DNA from: Actinomadura flavalba DSM 45200
GTDB lineage: Bacteria; Actinomycetota; Actinomycetes; Streptosporangiales; Streptosporangiaceae
Assembly (NCBI RefSeq): GCF_000374305.1
Contig: NZ_KB894093.1
Location: 1,984,001 to 2,048,000 of the forward strand
Direction of reading: 5' to 3'
Length of the DNA: 64,000 bases
The notes under the pieces were generated by a model. That model ran no database searches. It was given only the letters and a program-made list of their open reading frames with translations, and was not told the origin of the DNA. Both the position numbers and the translations under genes were made by a program. This document shows positions 55,712 to 64,000 of this stretch, piece by piece; position 1 is the stretch's first letter, and every line of letters starts with the position of its first letter.

Positions 55712-56169
55712 GTGCGTGTACCCGAGGGAAGCGGACGAACCGGCCGGTCGCGGGTGTGCGTACCCTGGGACGGACTGTGCTCGTGTGACAAATCCGTTCG
55801 CCAAACCGTTTCTGATGGCCGCTTGTGCGGCATGTCGGGCGCCGCGTAGCGTCCGGGGAGCATGACGGGCCACATCCGGCCCGTCTGGCACGGTGCCGTC
55901 ACTCCCACCCCCGGCTTGAGGTGCAGGTTCGTGGACCAGTAGTCTCAGCGTGACGTAAGTAACGATTGTCGTACAACGTCGCATTAACCCGCTGTTTTGG
56001 CCTCCGACCCCTTCCCTTCTGCCGGAAGGCCGCTACGGTAGTGGCACCCGCCACAGCTACCCGCTGGTAGCAACGGTGCGGATACCAGGTGTGACGGACC
56101 GACCACCCCGCCGAGTCCGCAGGCTCGCGCATCGCATCCGGATTCCCCCGGCCTGGAGAAAGGTGACGA
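55712..56169. other. Upstream region of the mce operon
   Basis: About 460 bases with no supported gene. It holds the promoter at 55916-55945, a small inverted repeat (TTGT-cgt-ACAA at 55966-55976) and another (CCTTC-TGCCG-GAAGG near 56015). The mRNA leader would be about 220 bases long. Confidence 0.45.
55916..55945 (+). promoter_or_regulatory. Promoter of the mceG operon
   Basis: -35 TTGAGG (55916-55921), 18-base spacer, -10 TAGTCT (55940-55945). Same -10 and spacing as the rplJL promoter. Confidence 0.55.
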
Positions 56170-57249
56170 GTGGGCGTCGAAATCAGAGTCGAGGGTCTGA
56201 CGAAGTCCTTCGGTCGTCAGATGATCTGGCAGGACGTGTCGCTGTCCCTGCCCGCAGGGGAGATCTCCGTTCTCCTCGGCCCCTCCGGTACCGGAAAGTC
56301 GGTCTTCCTGAAGACCCTCGTCGGTCTGCTGAAGCCCGACCGGGGCCACATCTGGATCGGGGACCGGGACCTGCCGTACCTCCCGGAGCACCAGCTCTAC
56401 GAGACCCGCAAGCTGTTCGGCGTCCTCTTCCAGGACGGCGCGCTGTTCGGCTCGATGAACCTCTTCGACAACATCGCGTTCCCGCTGCGCGAGCACACGA
56501 AGAAGTCCGAGTCCGAGGTCAAGCGGATCGTGATGGAGAAGATGGACCTGGTCGGTCTGATCGGTGCGGAGCACAAGCTCCCCGGTGAGATCTCCGGCGG
56601 TATGAAGAAGCGCGCCGGCCTGGCCCGCGCGCTCGTCCTGGACCCCGAGATCCTGCTGATCGACGAGCCGGACTCCGGCCTCGACCCGGTCCGCACGGCC
56701 TTCCTGAACCAGGTCTTCATCGACCTCAACGCGCAGATCAACGCGACGTTCCTCATCGTCACGCACGACATCAACACCGCGCGGACGATCCCGGACAACA
56801 TCGGCCTGCTGTACCGGCGCGAGCTGGCGATGTTCGGCCCGCGCGAGATGCTGCTGACGAGCGAGGAGCCGGTCGTCCGGCAGTTCCTCAACGCCAGCCG
56901 CATCGGCCCGATCGGCATGTCGGAGGAGAAGGACATCTCCGAGCTGGAGGCCGAGGCCAACATGGGCCTGGACGCCGGCAAGCTGCCGCCGGTCCCGCCG
57001 CAGCCGATGCCGACCGACGGCCGCGTCCGCCCGGGCCAGCACCCGCCGGGCGCGTGGTGCGCGGCGCACGGCGTGACGCCCCCGCCCGGGTCGTTCATCG
57101 ACGAGCTGGGCCGCAACTGGGTCGAGGAGTGGCCGCGCTACGTGGCGACGATGTCGGCCGGGGCGCCCGCGGGCGGGCCCGGCCACGACGGCCCCGACGG
57201 TCAGGGACGCGGTCGGCACGCGGCCCAGCCGGGAGGTGCTGGGTACTGA
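56170..57249 (+). CDS. mceG: Mce transporter ATPase MceG
   Basis: The 359-residue ABC ATPase has Walker A GPSGTGKS near 41-48, Q-loop LFQDGALFG, the signature EISGGMKKRAGLARAL, Walker B ILLIDEPDSGLDP, and a His in VTHD. The last 110 residues are a Pro/Gly-rich extension, as in mycobacterial Mkl, and its length matches that protein. It energises the Mce lipid importer. GTG start; stop shares a base with yrbE1A. Confidence 0.93.
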   Translation: MGVEIRVEGLTKSFGRQMIWQDVSLSLPAGEISVLLGPSGTGKSVFLKTLVGLLKPDRGHIWIGDRDLPYLPEHQLYETRKLFGVLFQDGALFGSMNLFDNIAFPLREHTKKSESEVKRIVMEKMDLVGLIGAEHKLPGEISGGMKKRAGLARALVLDPEILLIDEPDSGLDPVRTAFLNQVFIDLNAQINATFLIVTHDINTARTIPDNIGLLYRRELAMFGPREMLLTSEEPVVRQFLNASRIGPIGMSEEKDISELEAEANMGLDAGKLPPVPPQPMPTDGRVRPGQHPPGAWCAAHGVTPPPGSFIDELGRNWVEEWPRYVATMSAGAPAGGPGHDGPDGQGRGRHAAQPGGAGY

Positions 57250-58097
57250 TGTCCACTCCTGGTATCGGCGCGGACCAGCGAGAGGGCACGAAGAAGAGTG
57301 GGTCTCCCACCTTCCGTAAGATCTCCGACGGTGCGACCAATGTCGCCATTCGTGAACCAGGCCGGTTCTTCGCCCTCGTGCTCGACACGTTCCGGGCGAT
57401 GTTCCAGCGGCCGTTCCAGTGGCGCGAGTTCATTCAGCAGTCGTGGTTCATCGTCAGCGTGACGGTGATCCCGACGATGCTGGTGGCGATTCCCTTCGGC
57501 GGCATCCTGTCGCTCCAGGTCGGCGGGCTGATCCGTCAGCTCGGCGCCCAGTCCTACACGGGTGCGACGGCGGTCGTCGCGATCGTGCGCGAGGCCAGTC
57601 CGCTGGTGACCTCGTTGCTGGTCGCGGGGGCCGCCGGCTCGGCGATGTGCGCCGACATCGGCTCGCGCAAGATCCGTGAGGAGATCGACGCCATGGAGGT
57701 GCTGGGGATCAATCCCCTGCACCGCCTGGTGGTACCCCGGATGCTCGCCTGCGCGTTCGTCGCGCTGTTCCTCAACGGGCTCGTCTCGGTGGTGGGGCTG
57801 CTGGGCGGCTACATCTTCAACGTGGTGCTCCAGGACGGCACGCCGGGCGCGTACCTGGCGTCGTTCAACGCGATGGCGCAGCTTCCCGACCTGTTGCAGG
57901 CCGAGTTCAAGGCGTTCGTCTTCGGCATCACGGCGGGTCTGGTGGCGGCGTACAAGGGGCTGAACGCCAAGGGCGGGCCGAAGGGCGTGGGCGACGCGGT
58001 GAACCAGACCGTCGTCATCACGTTCATGCTGCTGTTCCTGGAGAACTTCGTCATCTCCGCCCTGTACTTCCAGTTCGTTCCGTCGAAGGGCATGTGA
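57249..58097 (+). CDS. yrbE1A: Mce permease YrbE, first copy
   Basis: The 282-residue MlaE-type permease has the family segments REASPLVTSLLVAGAAGSAM and EEIDAMEVLGINPLHRLVVP, with five to six TM helices. It forms the membrane channel with YrbE1B. ATG 57249; stop shares one base with yrbE1B's ATG. Confidence 0.93.
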   Translation: MSTPGIGADQREGTKKSGSPTFRKISDGATNVAIREPGRFFALVLDTFRAMFQRPFQWREFIQQSWFIVSVTVIPTMLVAIPFGGILSLQVGGLIRQLGAQSYTGATAVVAIVREASPLVTSLLVAGAAGSAMCADIGSRKIREEIDAMEVLGINPLHRLVVPRMLACAFVALFLNGLVSVVGLLGGYIFNVVLQDGTPGAYLASFNAMAQLPDLLQAEFKAFVFGITAGLVAAYKGLNAKGGPKGVGDAVNQTVVITFMLLFLENFVISALYFQFVPSKGM

Positions 58098-58945
58098 TGG
58101 CCGCCCCCACGAAGACGGGGAAGGCCGTCTCCAAAGCGGTGAACACTCCCCTCCAGCGGCTGGACGACTTCGGTCACCAGCTCTCGTTCTACGCGCGCGC
58201 GTTCGCCTGGATCTTCCGGGTGCTGCGCCGGTACCGCACCGAGGTGATGCGGCTGCTGGCCGAGGTCAGCCTCGGCACGGGCGGCCTGGCCGTCATCGGC
58301 GGCTCGGTGGTGATCGTCGGGTTCATGACGTTCTTCACCGGCAGCCAGGTCGGCCTCCAGGGCTACAACTCGCTGAACCAGATCGGTACGGCGGCGTTCA
58401 CCGGGTTCGTCGCGTCGTACTTCAACACGCGCGAGATCGCGCCGCTGGTGTCGGCGCTGGCGCTGTCGGCGACGGTCGGCTGCGGTTTCACCGCGCAGCT
58501 CGGCGCGATGCGGATCTCCGACGAGATCGACGCGCTGGAGGTCATGGCGGTCCCGTCGATGCCGTTCCTGGTGACGACGCGGCTGATCGCCGGAATGGTC
58601 GCGGTGATCCCGCTCTACATCGTGGGCCTGCTGGCCTCGTACGGCGCGACGCGGCTGATCGTGACGACGTTCTACGGGCAGTCGACCGGAACGTACGACC
58701 ACTACTTCAACTTGTTCCTACCACCACAGGACATCCTGTGGTCGTTCGGCAAGGTCATCATCTTCGCGATGCTCGTCATGCTCATCCACTGCTACTACGG
58801 CTACCACGCCAGCGGCGGACCGGCGGGCGTCGGCATCGCGGTGGGCCGGGCGGTGCGGACCAGCATCGTCGTGATCAACGTGGCGGACCTGCTTCTCGGC
58901 ATGGCCATCTGGGGCGCCACGACGACCGTTCGGATTGCGGGGTGA
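58097..58945 (+). CDS. yrbE1B: Mce permease YrbE, second copy
   Basis: The 282-residue MlaE-type permease has REIAPLVSALALSATVGCGF and DEIDALEVMAVPSMPFLVTT. A GTG three bases upstream is the other start option. It pairs with YrbE1A; the two are the permease subunits of a single importer. Confidence 0.93.
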   Translation: MAAPTKTGKAVSKAVNTPLQRLDDFGHQLSFYARAFAWIFRVLRRYRTEVMRLLAEVSLGTGGLAVIGGSVVIVGFMTFFTGSQVGLQGYNSLNQIGTAAFTGFVASYFNTREIAPLVSALALSATVGCGFTAQLGAMRISDEIDALEVMAVPSMPFLVTTRLIAGMVAVIPLYIVGLLASYGATRLIVTTFYGQSTGTYDHYFNLFLPPQDILWSFGKVIIFAMLVMLIHCYYGYHASGGPAGVGIAVGRAVRTSIVVINVADLLLGMAIWGATTTVRIAG

Positions 58946-58952
58946 CACAGCG

Positions 58953-60311
58953 ATGACTCATGCCGCAACTCCGCGTGGGCGCGGCCTGTCGCAGCGGATG
59001 CGCTACCGGCTGCTGGGCCTGTCGATGCTGCTGGTGTTCGCGCTGCTGCTGGCGCTCACCGTCGCGCTGTTCAACAAGGCGCTGACGCCGACGATCAAGG
59101 TGCGCGTCGCGGCCGAGCGCGCCGGGCTGCAACTGCTGCCGCGTTCGGACGTCAAGGTGCGCGGGATCATCGTCGGAGAGGTCCGCGCGACCCGGGCGAC
59201 CGAGAACGGCGCGATCATCGACCTGGCGCTGGACCCCGACCACGCCAAGCTGATCCCGAACAACGTGCAGGCGCGGTTGCTGCCCAAGACGCTGTTCGGT
59301 GAGAAGTACGTCGATCTGGAGATCCCGGCGCAGCCCGGCCGGTCCGGCCTGGCCAAGGGCCAGACGATCCAGCAGGACCGGTCGCAGGCCGCCGTCGAGA
59401 TCGACAAGGTGCTCAACAACCTGCTCCCGCTCCTCCAGGCGGTCAAGCCGGAGAAGCTGAACGCCACGCTGAACGCCGTCGCGACGGCGTTGCAGGGCCG
59501 TGGTGACCAGCTCGGCCAGAACCTGGAGCAGGCGGACGCGCTGCTCCGGAAGATCAACCCGGAACTGAACACGCTCGTCTACGACCTGAAGGGAATCGCG
59601 GACGTCTCCGACATCTACTCGGCCGCGGCTCCCGATCTGCTCCAGACGCTACGGAACCTGAACGTGACCAGCAAGACCGTCACGGACAAGAAGGCCACGA
59701 TCGAGCAGATCCTGCCGCAGACCGCGCAATTCGCGACCCACGGCAATCAGTTCATGACGAACAACGCCGCCAAGATCATCGGCTTCAATGTGGCGAACCG
59801 CGCGGGGCTGGAACTGATCGCCCGGTACTCGCCGTCGCTGCCGTGCGTCTTCGAGGGCCTGGACGCGCTGCGCCCCGAGGCCGAGCGCGTGGCGGGCGGC
59901 AACGGCGGCAAGACGTTCAACCTGACGATCGAGATCGTCAAGCCGCGCCCGCCGTACAAGAACCCGCTGGAGCTGCCGGAGGTGAAGGACTTCCGGGGGC
60001 CGCGCTGCTACAACCTGCCGAACCCGAAGGTCCCGTTCCCCGACTACCTGGCGCTGGACGGCACCGAGGACAACCTGTGGTGGAAGAACCCGCACGGCCG
60101 GGACGACCCCATCAACCACCCGACGAGCGCGGGCGCGCGTAACCGCGAGACGCCGAACGTCTTCGTCGATCCGGGAACCCAGATGAGCGAGAAGGAAAAG
60201 ATCAGGAACCTGGTCGGGCCGCTGACGCGGACCCACGCCGACGAGGTGACCGACACCGCGGTGCTGCTGTTCGGCCCGCTCGTGCAGGGATCGGTGGTGA
60301 CGGTCAAGTGA
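58953..60311 (+). CDS. mceA: Mce family protein A
   Basis: The 452-residue protein has an N-terminal TM helix (about 18-40), the MlaD/Mce domain (LLPRSDVKVRGIIVGEVRAT, TLFGEKYVDLEIP), and a long helical needle region. It forms part of the hexameric tunnel that carries lipids to the membrane permease. I chose ATG 58953 over 58935 for its likely RBS. GTGA overlap with mceB. Confidence 0.91.
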   Translation: MTHAATPRGRGLSQRMRYRLLGLSMLLVFALLLALTVALFNKALTPTIKVRVAAERAGLQLLPRSDVKVRGIIVGEVRATRATENGAIIDLALDPDHAKLIPNNVQARLLPKTLFGEKYVDLEIPAQPGRSGLAKGQTIQQDRSQAAVEIDKVLNNLLPLLQAVKPEKLNATLNAVATALQGRGDQLGQNLEQADALLRKINPELNTLVYDLKGIADVSDIYSAAAPDLLQTLRNLNVTSKTVTDKKATIEQILPQTAQFATHGNQFMTNNAAKIIGFNVANRAGLELIARYSPSLPCVFEGLDALRPEAERVAGGNGGKTFNLTIEIVKPRPPYKNPLELPEVKDFRGPRCYNLPNPKVPFPDYLALDGTEDNLWWKNPHGRDDPINHPTSAGARNRETPNVFVDPGTQMSEKEKIRNLVGPLTRTHADEVTDTAVLLFGPLVQGSVVTVK

Positions 60312-61345
60312 ACACGCTCGCACCGGCCATCAAGCTGACGATCTTCGTCGTGCTGACGTCGCTCGTCACCGGCATCCTCGCGATGACGATCACCAACGCC
60401 CGGTTCACCGAGGGCCACCGCTACCACGCGATCTTCACCGACGTCGCGGGCCTGCTCGACAAGGACGACGTCCGCGTCGCCGGCGTCCGCGTCGGCCAGG
60501 TCGAGAAGATCCAGCTCTTCCGCAACAACCAGGCGAAGGTCACCTTCTCCGTCAACAAGGACGAGGAGAGCATCTTCCGGGCGGGCCTGCCGAAGTCGAC
60601 GCAGGTGCAGGTCCGGTACCGCAACCTCATGGGCCAGCGGTACCTGTCGCTCAGCGAGGGCCCGGGCCCCGCGAACGCCTACCTGGCCGAGGGCGGCACG
60701 ATCCCGGTCACGCAGACGCAGCCCGCGCTGGACCTGACCGTCCTGTTCAACGGGTTCCGGCCGCTGTTCCAGGCGCTGGAGCCCAAGGACGTCAACACGC
60801 TGGCCACGCAGATCGTGCAGACGCTCCAGGGCGAGGCGGGCACGGTCAACAGCCTGCTCGGCCACGTCGCGTCGCTGACGAACACGCTGGCCAACCGCGA
60901 CAAGGTCATCGGCGACGTGATCACCAACCTCAACAACGTGCTGGGCACGATCGACGCCCGGCACTCCGAGGTCAACCGGATGATCACCGACCTCCAGGGG
61001 TTCGTCACCGGCCTGTCCAACGACCGCAAGGCGATCTTCGACTCGGTCGCGAGCATCAACGGACTCGCCGCGACCACCGCGGACCTGCTCAAGGACGCAC
61101 GTCCCTCGATCAAGAACGACATCGCGGGGCTGAACAAGCTGGCCGGAGAGCTGAACAAGGGCAGCGCCGACCTGGAGCGGGGCCTCCAGCGCTCCCCGAA
61201 GCGGCTGGAGGGACTGGTCAACATCTCCTCCTACGGCTCGTGGTTCAACATGTACGTCTGCGGACTCGACGCCCGGGTGAAGCTGCCCGGCGGCCCCGTG
61301 TACCAGACGCCCGCGATCATGAACGAGAACGCGAGGTGCAAGTAG
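60308..61345 (+). CDS. mceB: Mce family protein B
   Basis: The 345-residue protein shows an N-terminal TM helix and the Mce domain KDDVRVAGVRVGQVEKIQLF, then the needle helices. GTG start overlapping the mceA stop. It ends immediately before mceC. Confidence 0.91.
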   Translation: MNTLAPAIKLTIFVVLTSLVTGILAMTITNARFTEGHRYHAIFTDVAGLLDKDDVRVAGVRVGQVEKIQLFRNNQAKVTFSVNKDEESIFRAGLPKSTQVQVRYRNLMGQRYLSLSEGPGPANAYLAEGGTIPVTQTQPALDLTVLFNGFRPLFQALEPKDVNTLATQIVQTLQGEAGTVNSLLGHVASLTNTLANRDKVIGDVITNLNNVLGTIDARHSEVNRMITDLQGFVTGLSNDRKAIFDSVASINGLAATTADLLKDARPSIKNDIAGLNKLAGELNKGSADLERGLQRSPKRLEGLVNISSYGSWFNMYVCGLDARVKLPGGPVYQTPAIMNENARCK

Positions 61346-62416
61346 ATGAGGGTCCCGTTCCGGGAGCGCAACCCCGTTCCCATCGGCCTCGCCGCGTTCG
61401 CGGTCATCATCGTGACGCTGCTGGTCGCGATGAACCTGCGCTCGATCCCGTTCCTGACCGGCGGCACGACCCACACCGCGGCGTTCGCCGAGGCGGCCGG
61501 GCTGCGGTCCGGCGAGGAGGTCCGCGTCGCCGGTGTGAAGGTCGGCCAGGTCACCGGCATGGAGCTGGAGAGGGGCCGCGTCAAGGTCACGTTCCGCGTG
61601 GACGATGACAACGTCCGGCTCGGCTCCCTCACCCGCGCCGAAATCAAGATCAAGACAGTGCTCGGCTCGCACTTCCTCGCCCTGGACCCGCGCGGCGGCG
61701 GCACGCTGTCCCGGCAGATCCCGGTCGAGCGGACGACGGTGCCGTTCGAGGTCGTCCCGGCCATCAGTGAGCTGACCGAGCGGGTCGAGAAGATCGACCA
61801 CGCGCAGGTGGCCAAGTCGTTCAACACCCTGTCGGACACGTTCGAGAACAGCCCGCAGGAGATCCGCGCGTCGCTCCAGGGCCTGCGCCGCCTGTCGGAC
61901 ACGGTCGCCTCGCGCGACGACGAGCTGCACGAACTGGCCGGAAAGGCCCGCAACGTCTCGCAGTTGCTGGCCGACCGCAACCAGGACTTCGCCAAGCTCA
62001 TCCAGGACGGCGACAAGATCCTCGCCGCCGTCCAGGCGCGACGCGACGTCATCCACCAGCTCCTCGTCAACACGGTGGTGTTCTCCCAGCAGGTGAACGC
62101 GCTGATCCGCGAGAACAACGCGCAGCTCCGCCCGATGCTGAACAACCTCCAGGCGGTCAGCCGGGTGCTGCTGAAGAACCAGGACAACCTGGACCGGACG
62201 CTGGAGCTGTTCGCCCCCTTCGCCCGCCAGTTCACCGACGTCACGGGCACGGGCCGCTGGTTCGACGCCTGGATTCAGAACCTCCTGCCGATCCCCGCCT
62301 CCATCAAGGACCCCGCGCCGAACCGGGGCGGATCGGGCGAACGCGGCCCGACCGGGACGCAGCAGCCCGGCGGAGGCCAGAACCAGACCAACAACCCGTT
62401 GCCGTTCCTCCCGTAG
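61346..62416 (+). CDS. mceC: Mce family protein C
   Basis: The 356-residue protein has an N-terminal TM helix, the Mce domain SGEEVRVAGVKVGQVTGMEL, a helical needle region and a Pro/Gly-rich tail. ATG directly after the mceB stop. Confidence 0.91.
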   Translation: MRVPFRERNPVPIGLAAFAVIIVTLLVAMNLRSIPFLTGGTTHTAAFAEAAGLRSGEEVRVAGVKVGQVTGMELERGRVKVTFRVDDDNVRLGSLTRAEIKIKTVLGSHFLALDPRGGGTLSRQIPVERTTVPFEVVPAISELTERVEKIDHAQVAKSFNTLSDTFENSPQEIRASLQGLRRLSDTVASRDDELHELAGKARNVSQLLADRNQDFAKLIQDGDKILAAVQARRDVIHQLLVNTVVFSQQVNALIRENNAQLRPMLNNLQAVSRVLLKNQDNLDRTLELFAPFARQFTDVTGTGRWFDAWIQNLLPIPASIKDPAPNRGGSGERGPTGTQQPGGGQNQTNNPLPFLP

Positions 62417-62430
62417 CAGGCAGGTCACTC

Positions 62431-63651
62431 GTGCGAAACTCAGCAACCCTCCTCCGCGCCGGCACCGCGGTCCTCGTGCTCGCGGTGCTGGCGGCGGTTG
62501 CCGTGGTGCTGCTGCGGGAACCGCCGCAGCGGCGCCTGACGGCGTACTTCACGAGCGCCGTCGGCCTCTACCCGGGCGCGGACGTGCGCATCCTCGGCAT
62601 GCCCGTGGGCGAGGTCGTCTCGGTGAAGCCGACCGGCGACGCGGTCCGCGTGGAACTGAAGTACGAATCCAAGTACAAGGTCCCGGCGAACGCCCAGGCC
62701 GTCATCGTCAACCAGACCCTCGTCGCCGACCGCTACATCCAGCTCACCCCCGCCTACACGGGCGGGCCGGTGATGGCCGACGGCCGGACGCTCGCCGTCG
62801 CGCAGACGCGCGTCCCGGTCGAGGTCGACCAGGTCGGCTCCAGCCTCAACGACCTCAGCAAGGCGCTCGGCCCCGACGGCGCCAACGCCAACGGGTCGCT
62901 GTCGCGGCTGCTGGAGGTCGGCGCGAACACCTTCGAGGGCCAGGGCGACGACGTCCGCAAGACGATCTCCGACACGTCCAAGATGCTGAGCACGCTCAGC
63001 GCCGACCGCGGCGACATCGCCAAGACGATCGAGAACCTGCGGATCATCACCGGGTCGATGAAGGCGAACGACCAGCAGATCAAGCAGTTCAGCGCCCGCC
63101 TCAACGGCGTCTCCGGACAGCTCGTGGGGGAGAAGGAGGAGCTGACGGCCGCGCTGGAGACGCTCGGCCCGACACTGCGCAACGTCCAGAAGTTCGTCAA
63201 GGACAACCGCGGCGAGCTGTCGGAGAGCACCCGCCAGCTCGCGCAGATCACCGGTGTGCTGGTGAAGCAGAAGGACGCGCTGGCCGAGGTGCTGGAGGTC
63301 GGCCCGCTCGCGATCAACAACCTGGCGCGCGCCTACGACCCGATCAGCGGCACCATCCACAACCGCGCCGACCTGCGCCAGTTCAACGACCTGGCCGACT
63401 GGATCTGCTCGCTGGCGTACTCGGTCGGCACCCCCGCCAAGGAGTGCCTGGACTTCGTCACTCCCTACAACGGGATCGGCAAGGCCCTGACGGGCCTGCA
63501 CCTGGACCTGTCGTGGCTGACGGCGCTGACCACGCACTACGACCCGATGCCGATTCCGCCGGACGCCTACGGCCCGAACGATCCGCGCAACCCCAACCGC
63601 AAGGGCGGGAAGCGCGACGTGTCCGCTCTGCTCCCGGGAGGTGGCCGATGA
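62431..63651 (+). CDS. mceD: Mce family protein D
   Basis: The 406-residue protein has an N-terminal TM helix, the Mce domain YPGADVRILGMPVGEVVSVK, needle helices and a disordered C-terminus ending PGGGR. GTG start; stop overlaps mceE by 4 bases. Confidence 0.91.
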   Translation: MRNSATLLRAGTAVLVLAVLAAVAVVLLREPPQRRLTAYFTSAVGLYPGADVRILGMPVGEVVSVKPTGDAVRVELKYESKYKVPANAQAVIVNQTLVADRYIQLTPAYTGGPVMADGRTLAVAQTRVPVEVDQVGSSLNDLSKALGPDGANANGSLSRLLEVGANTFEGQGDDVRKTISDTSKMLSTLSADRGDIAKTIENLRIITGSMKANDQQIKQFSARLNGVSGQLVGEKEELTAALETLGPTLRNVQKFVKDNRGELSESTRQLAQITGVLVKQKDALAEVLEVGPLAINNLARAYDPISGTIHNRADLRQFNDLADWICSLAYSVGTPAKECLDFVTPYNGIGKALTGLHLDLSWLTALTTHYDPMPIPPDAYGPNDPRNPNRKGGKRDVSALLPGGGR

Positions 63652-64000
63652 GCCGCCGCAACGTCAGGCTCGCCGGGCTGGCGCTCGCCGCGAGCGTCGC
63701 CCTGACCGGCTGCGGTTTCCGGGGGGTGGAGTCGATCCCGCTGCCGGGCGGCCCCGACCTCGGGGACAGGCCGCGCACGGTGAAGATCGAGTTCGCCAAC
63801 GTGCTCGACCTGGTGCCGCAGTCCGTCGTGAAGGTCAACGACGTGTCCGTGGGACGCGTCGACAAGATCGACCTGCGCGGCGGGTCCGGCTGGCACGCGC
63901 TGGTGACCGTCCGCATCCGCGGCGACGTGAAGCTGCCGGACAACGCGGTCGCGTCGATCGGCCAGACGAGCCTGCTCGGTGAGAAGTACGTCGCGCTCGC
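63648..64000 (+). CDS. mceE: Mce family lipoprotein E, 3' end outside the window
   Basis: The visible 117 codons have a lipoprotein signal with lipobox ALTGCGFRG, then the Mce domain start PRTVKIEFANVLDLVPQSVV, KVNDVSVGRVDKIDL. It is the lipoprotein subunit that normally precedes MceF. ATGA overlap with mceD. The rest of the gene, and probably mceF, lie beyond 64000. Confidence 0.9.
   Translation, partial: MSRRNVRLAGLALAASVALTGCGFRGVESIPLPGGPDLGDRPRTVKIEFANVLDLVPQSVVKVNDVSVGRVDKIDLRGGSGWHALVTVRIRGDVKLPDNAVASIGQTSLLGEKYVAL

Noticed and set aside
60044..62446. 800-codon minus frame
   Set aside because: Antisense shadow of the mce genes.

Overview
The window is about 70% or more GC, uses many GTG starts, packs genes with 4- or 8-base stop/start overlaps, and carries actinobacterial hallmarks: Mce/YrbE/MceG lipid importer, HadA/HadB-type dehydratases, KorAB beside a truncated nuo operon, and short leaderless genes. 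It is chromosomal DNA of a high-GC actinomycete. Gene content and style fit Streptosporangiales (Actinomadura-like), but the exact genus is inferred, not shown.

Layout. (1) 1-10 kb is accessory/metabolic: a PLD-helicase-DUF3427 protein of lower GC with a duplicated leaderless promoter, an AGPS-like FAD oxidase facing a TetR regulator, an MFS exporter with a small membrane protein, a GlxA-type regulator, a HIT protein and a patatin. (2) 9.9-13.5 kb is a gene-poor stretch with two arrays of degenerate GC-rich repeats, an orphan 31-residue peptide gene with its own strong RBS and terminator, and a chloramphenicol-type MFS exporter. (3) 13.4-20 kb holds an exporter whose ATPase is fused to an S15-type hydrolase, a TetR/DHA2 MFS pair and a membrane protein with a SecD P1-like domain. 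(4) 20-39 kb is an energy block: korBA, two paralogous anchored proteins, and nuoABCH-IJKLMN followed by htpX. NuoD, E, F and G are absent, and NuoB and NuoK carry long disordered repeat tails. (5) 39-49 kb is mixed housekeeping: yajQ, a signal-less CHAP lysin, tRNAs Tyr/Thr/Met, acyl-CoA dehydrogenase, rpmG, hadA/hadB, murB, adenosine deaminase and an aminotransferase. (6) 49-64 kb is the tRNA-Trp/secE/nusG/rplKA/rplJL block, interrupted by two paralogous lipoproteins, then mceG-yrbE1A-yrbE1B-mceABCDE running off the right edge.

How they fit. The KorAB/short-nuo block reads as an electron-transfer unit in which reduced ferredoxin, not NADH, probably feeds a proton-pumping membrane arm. The rpmG-hadAB-secE-nusG-rplKA-rplJL-mceG order matches the mycobacterial layout as I remember it. 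The most unusual sequence items are the 411-residue repeat tail on NuoK, the pTxxP-like repeats on NuoB, the orphan 31-residue peptide, the duplicated leaderless promoter, and mutually exclusive hairpins in the rplJ leader.
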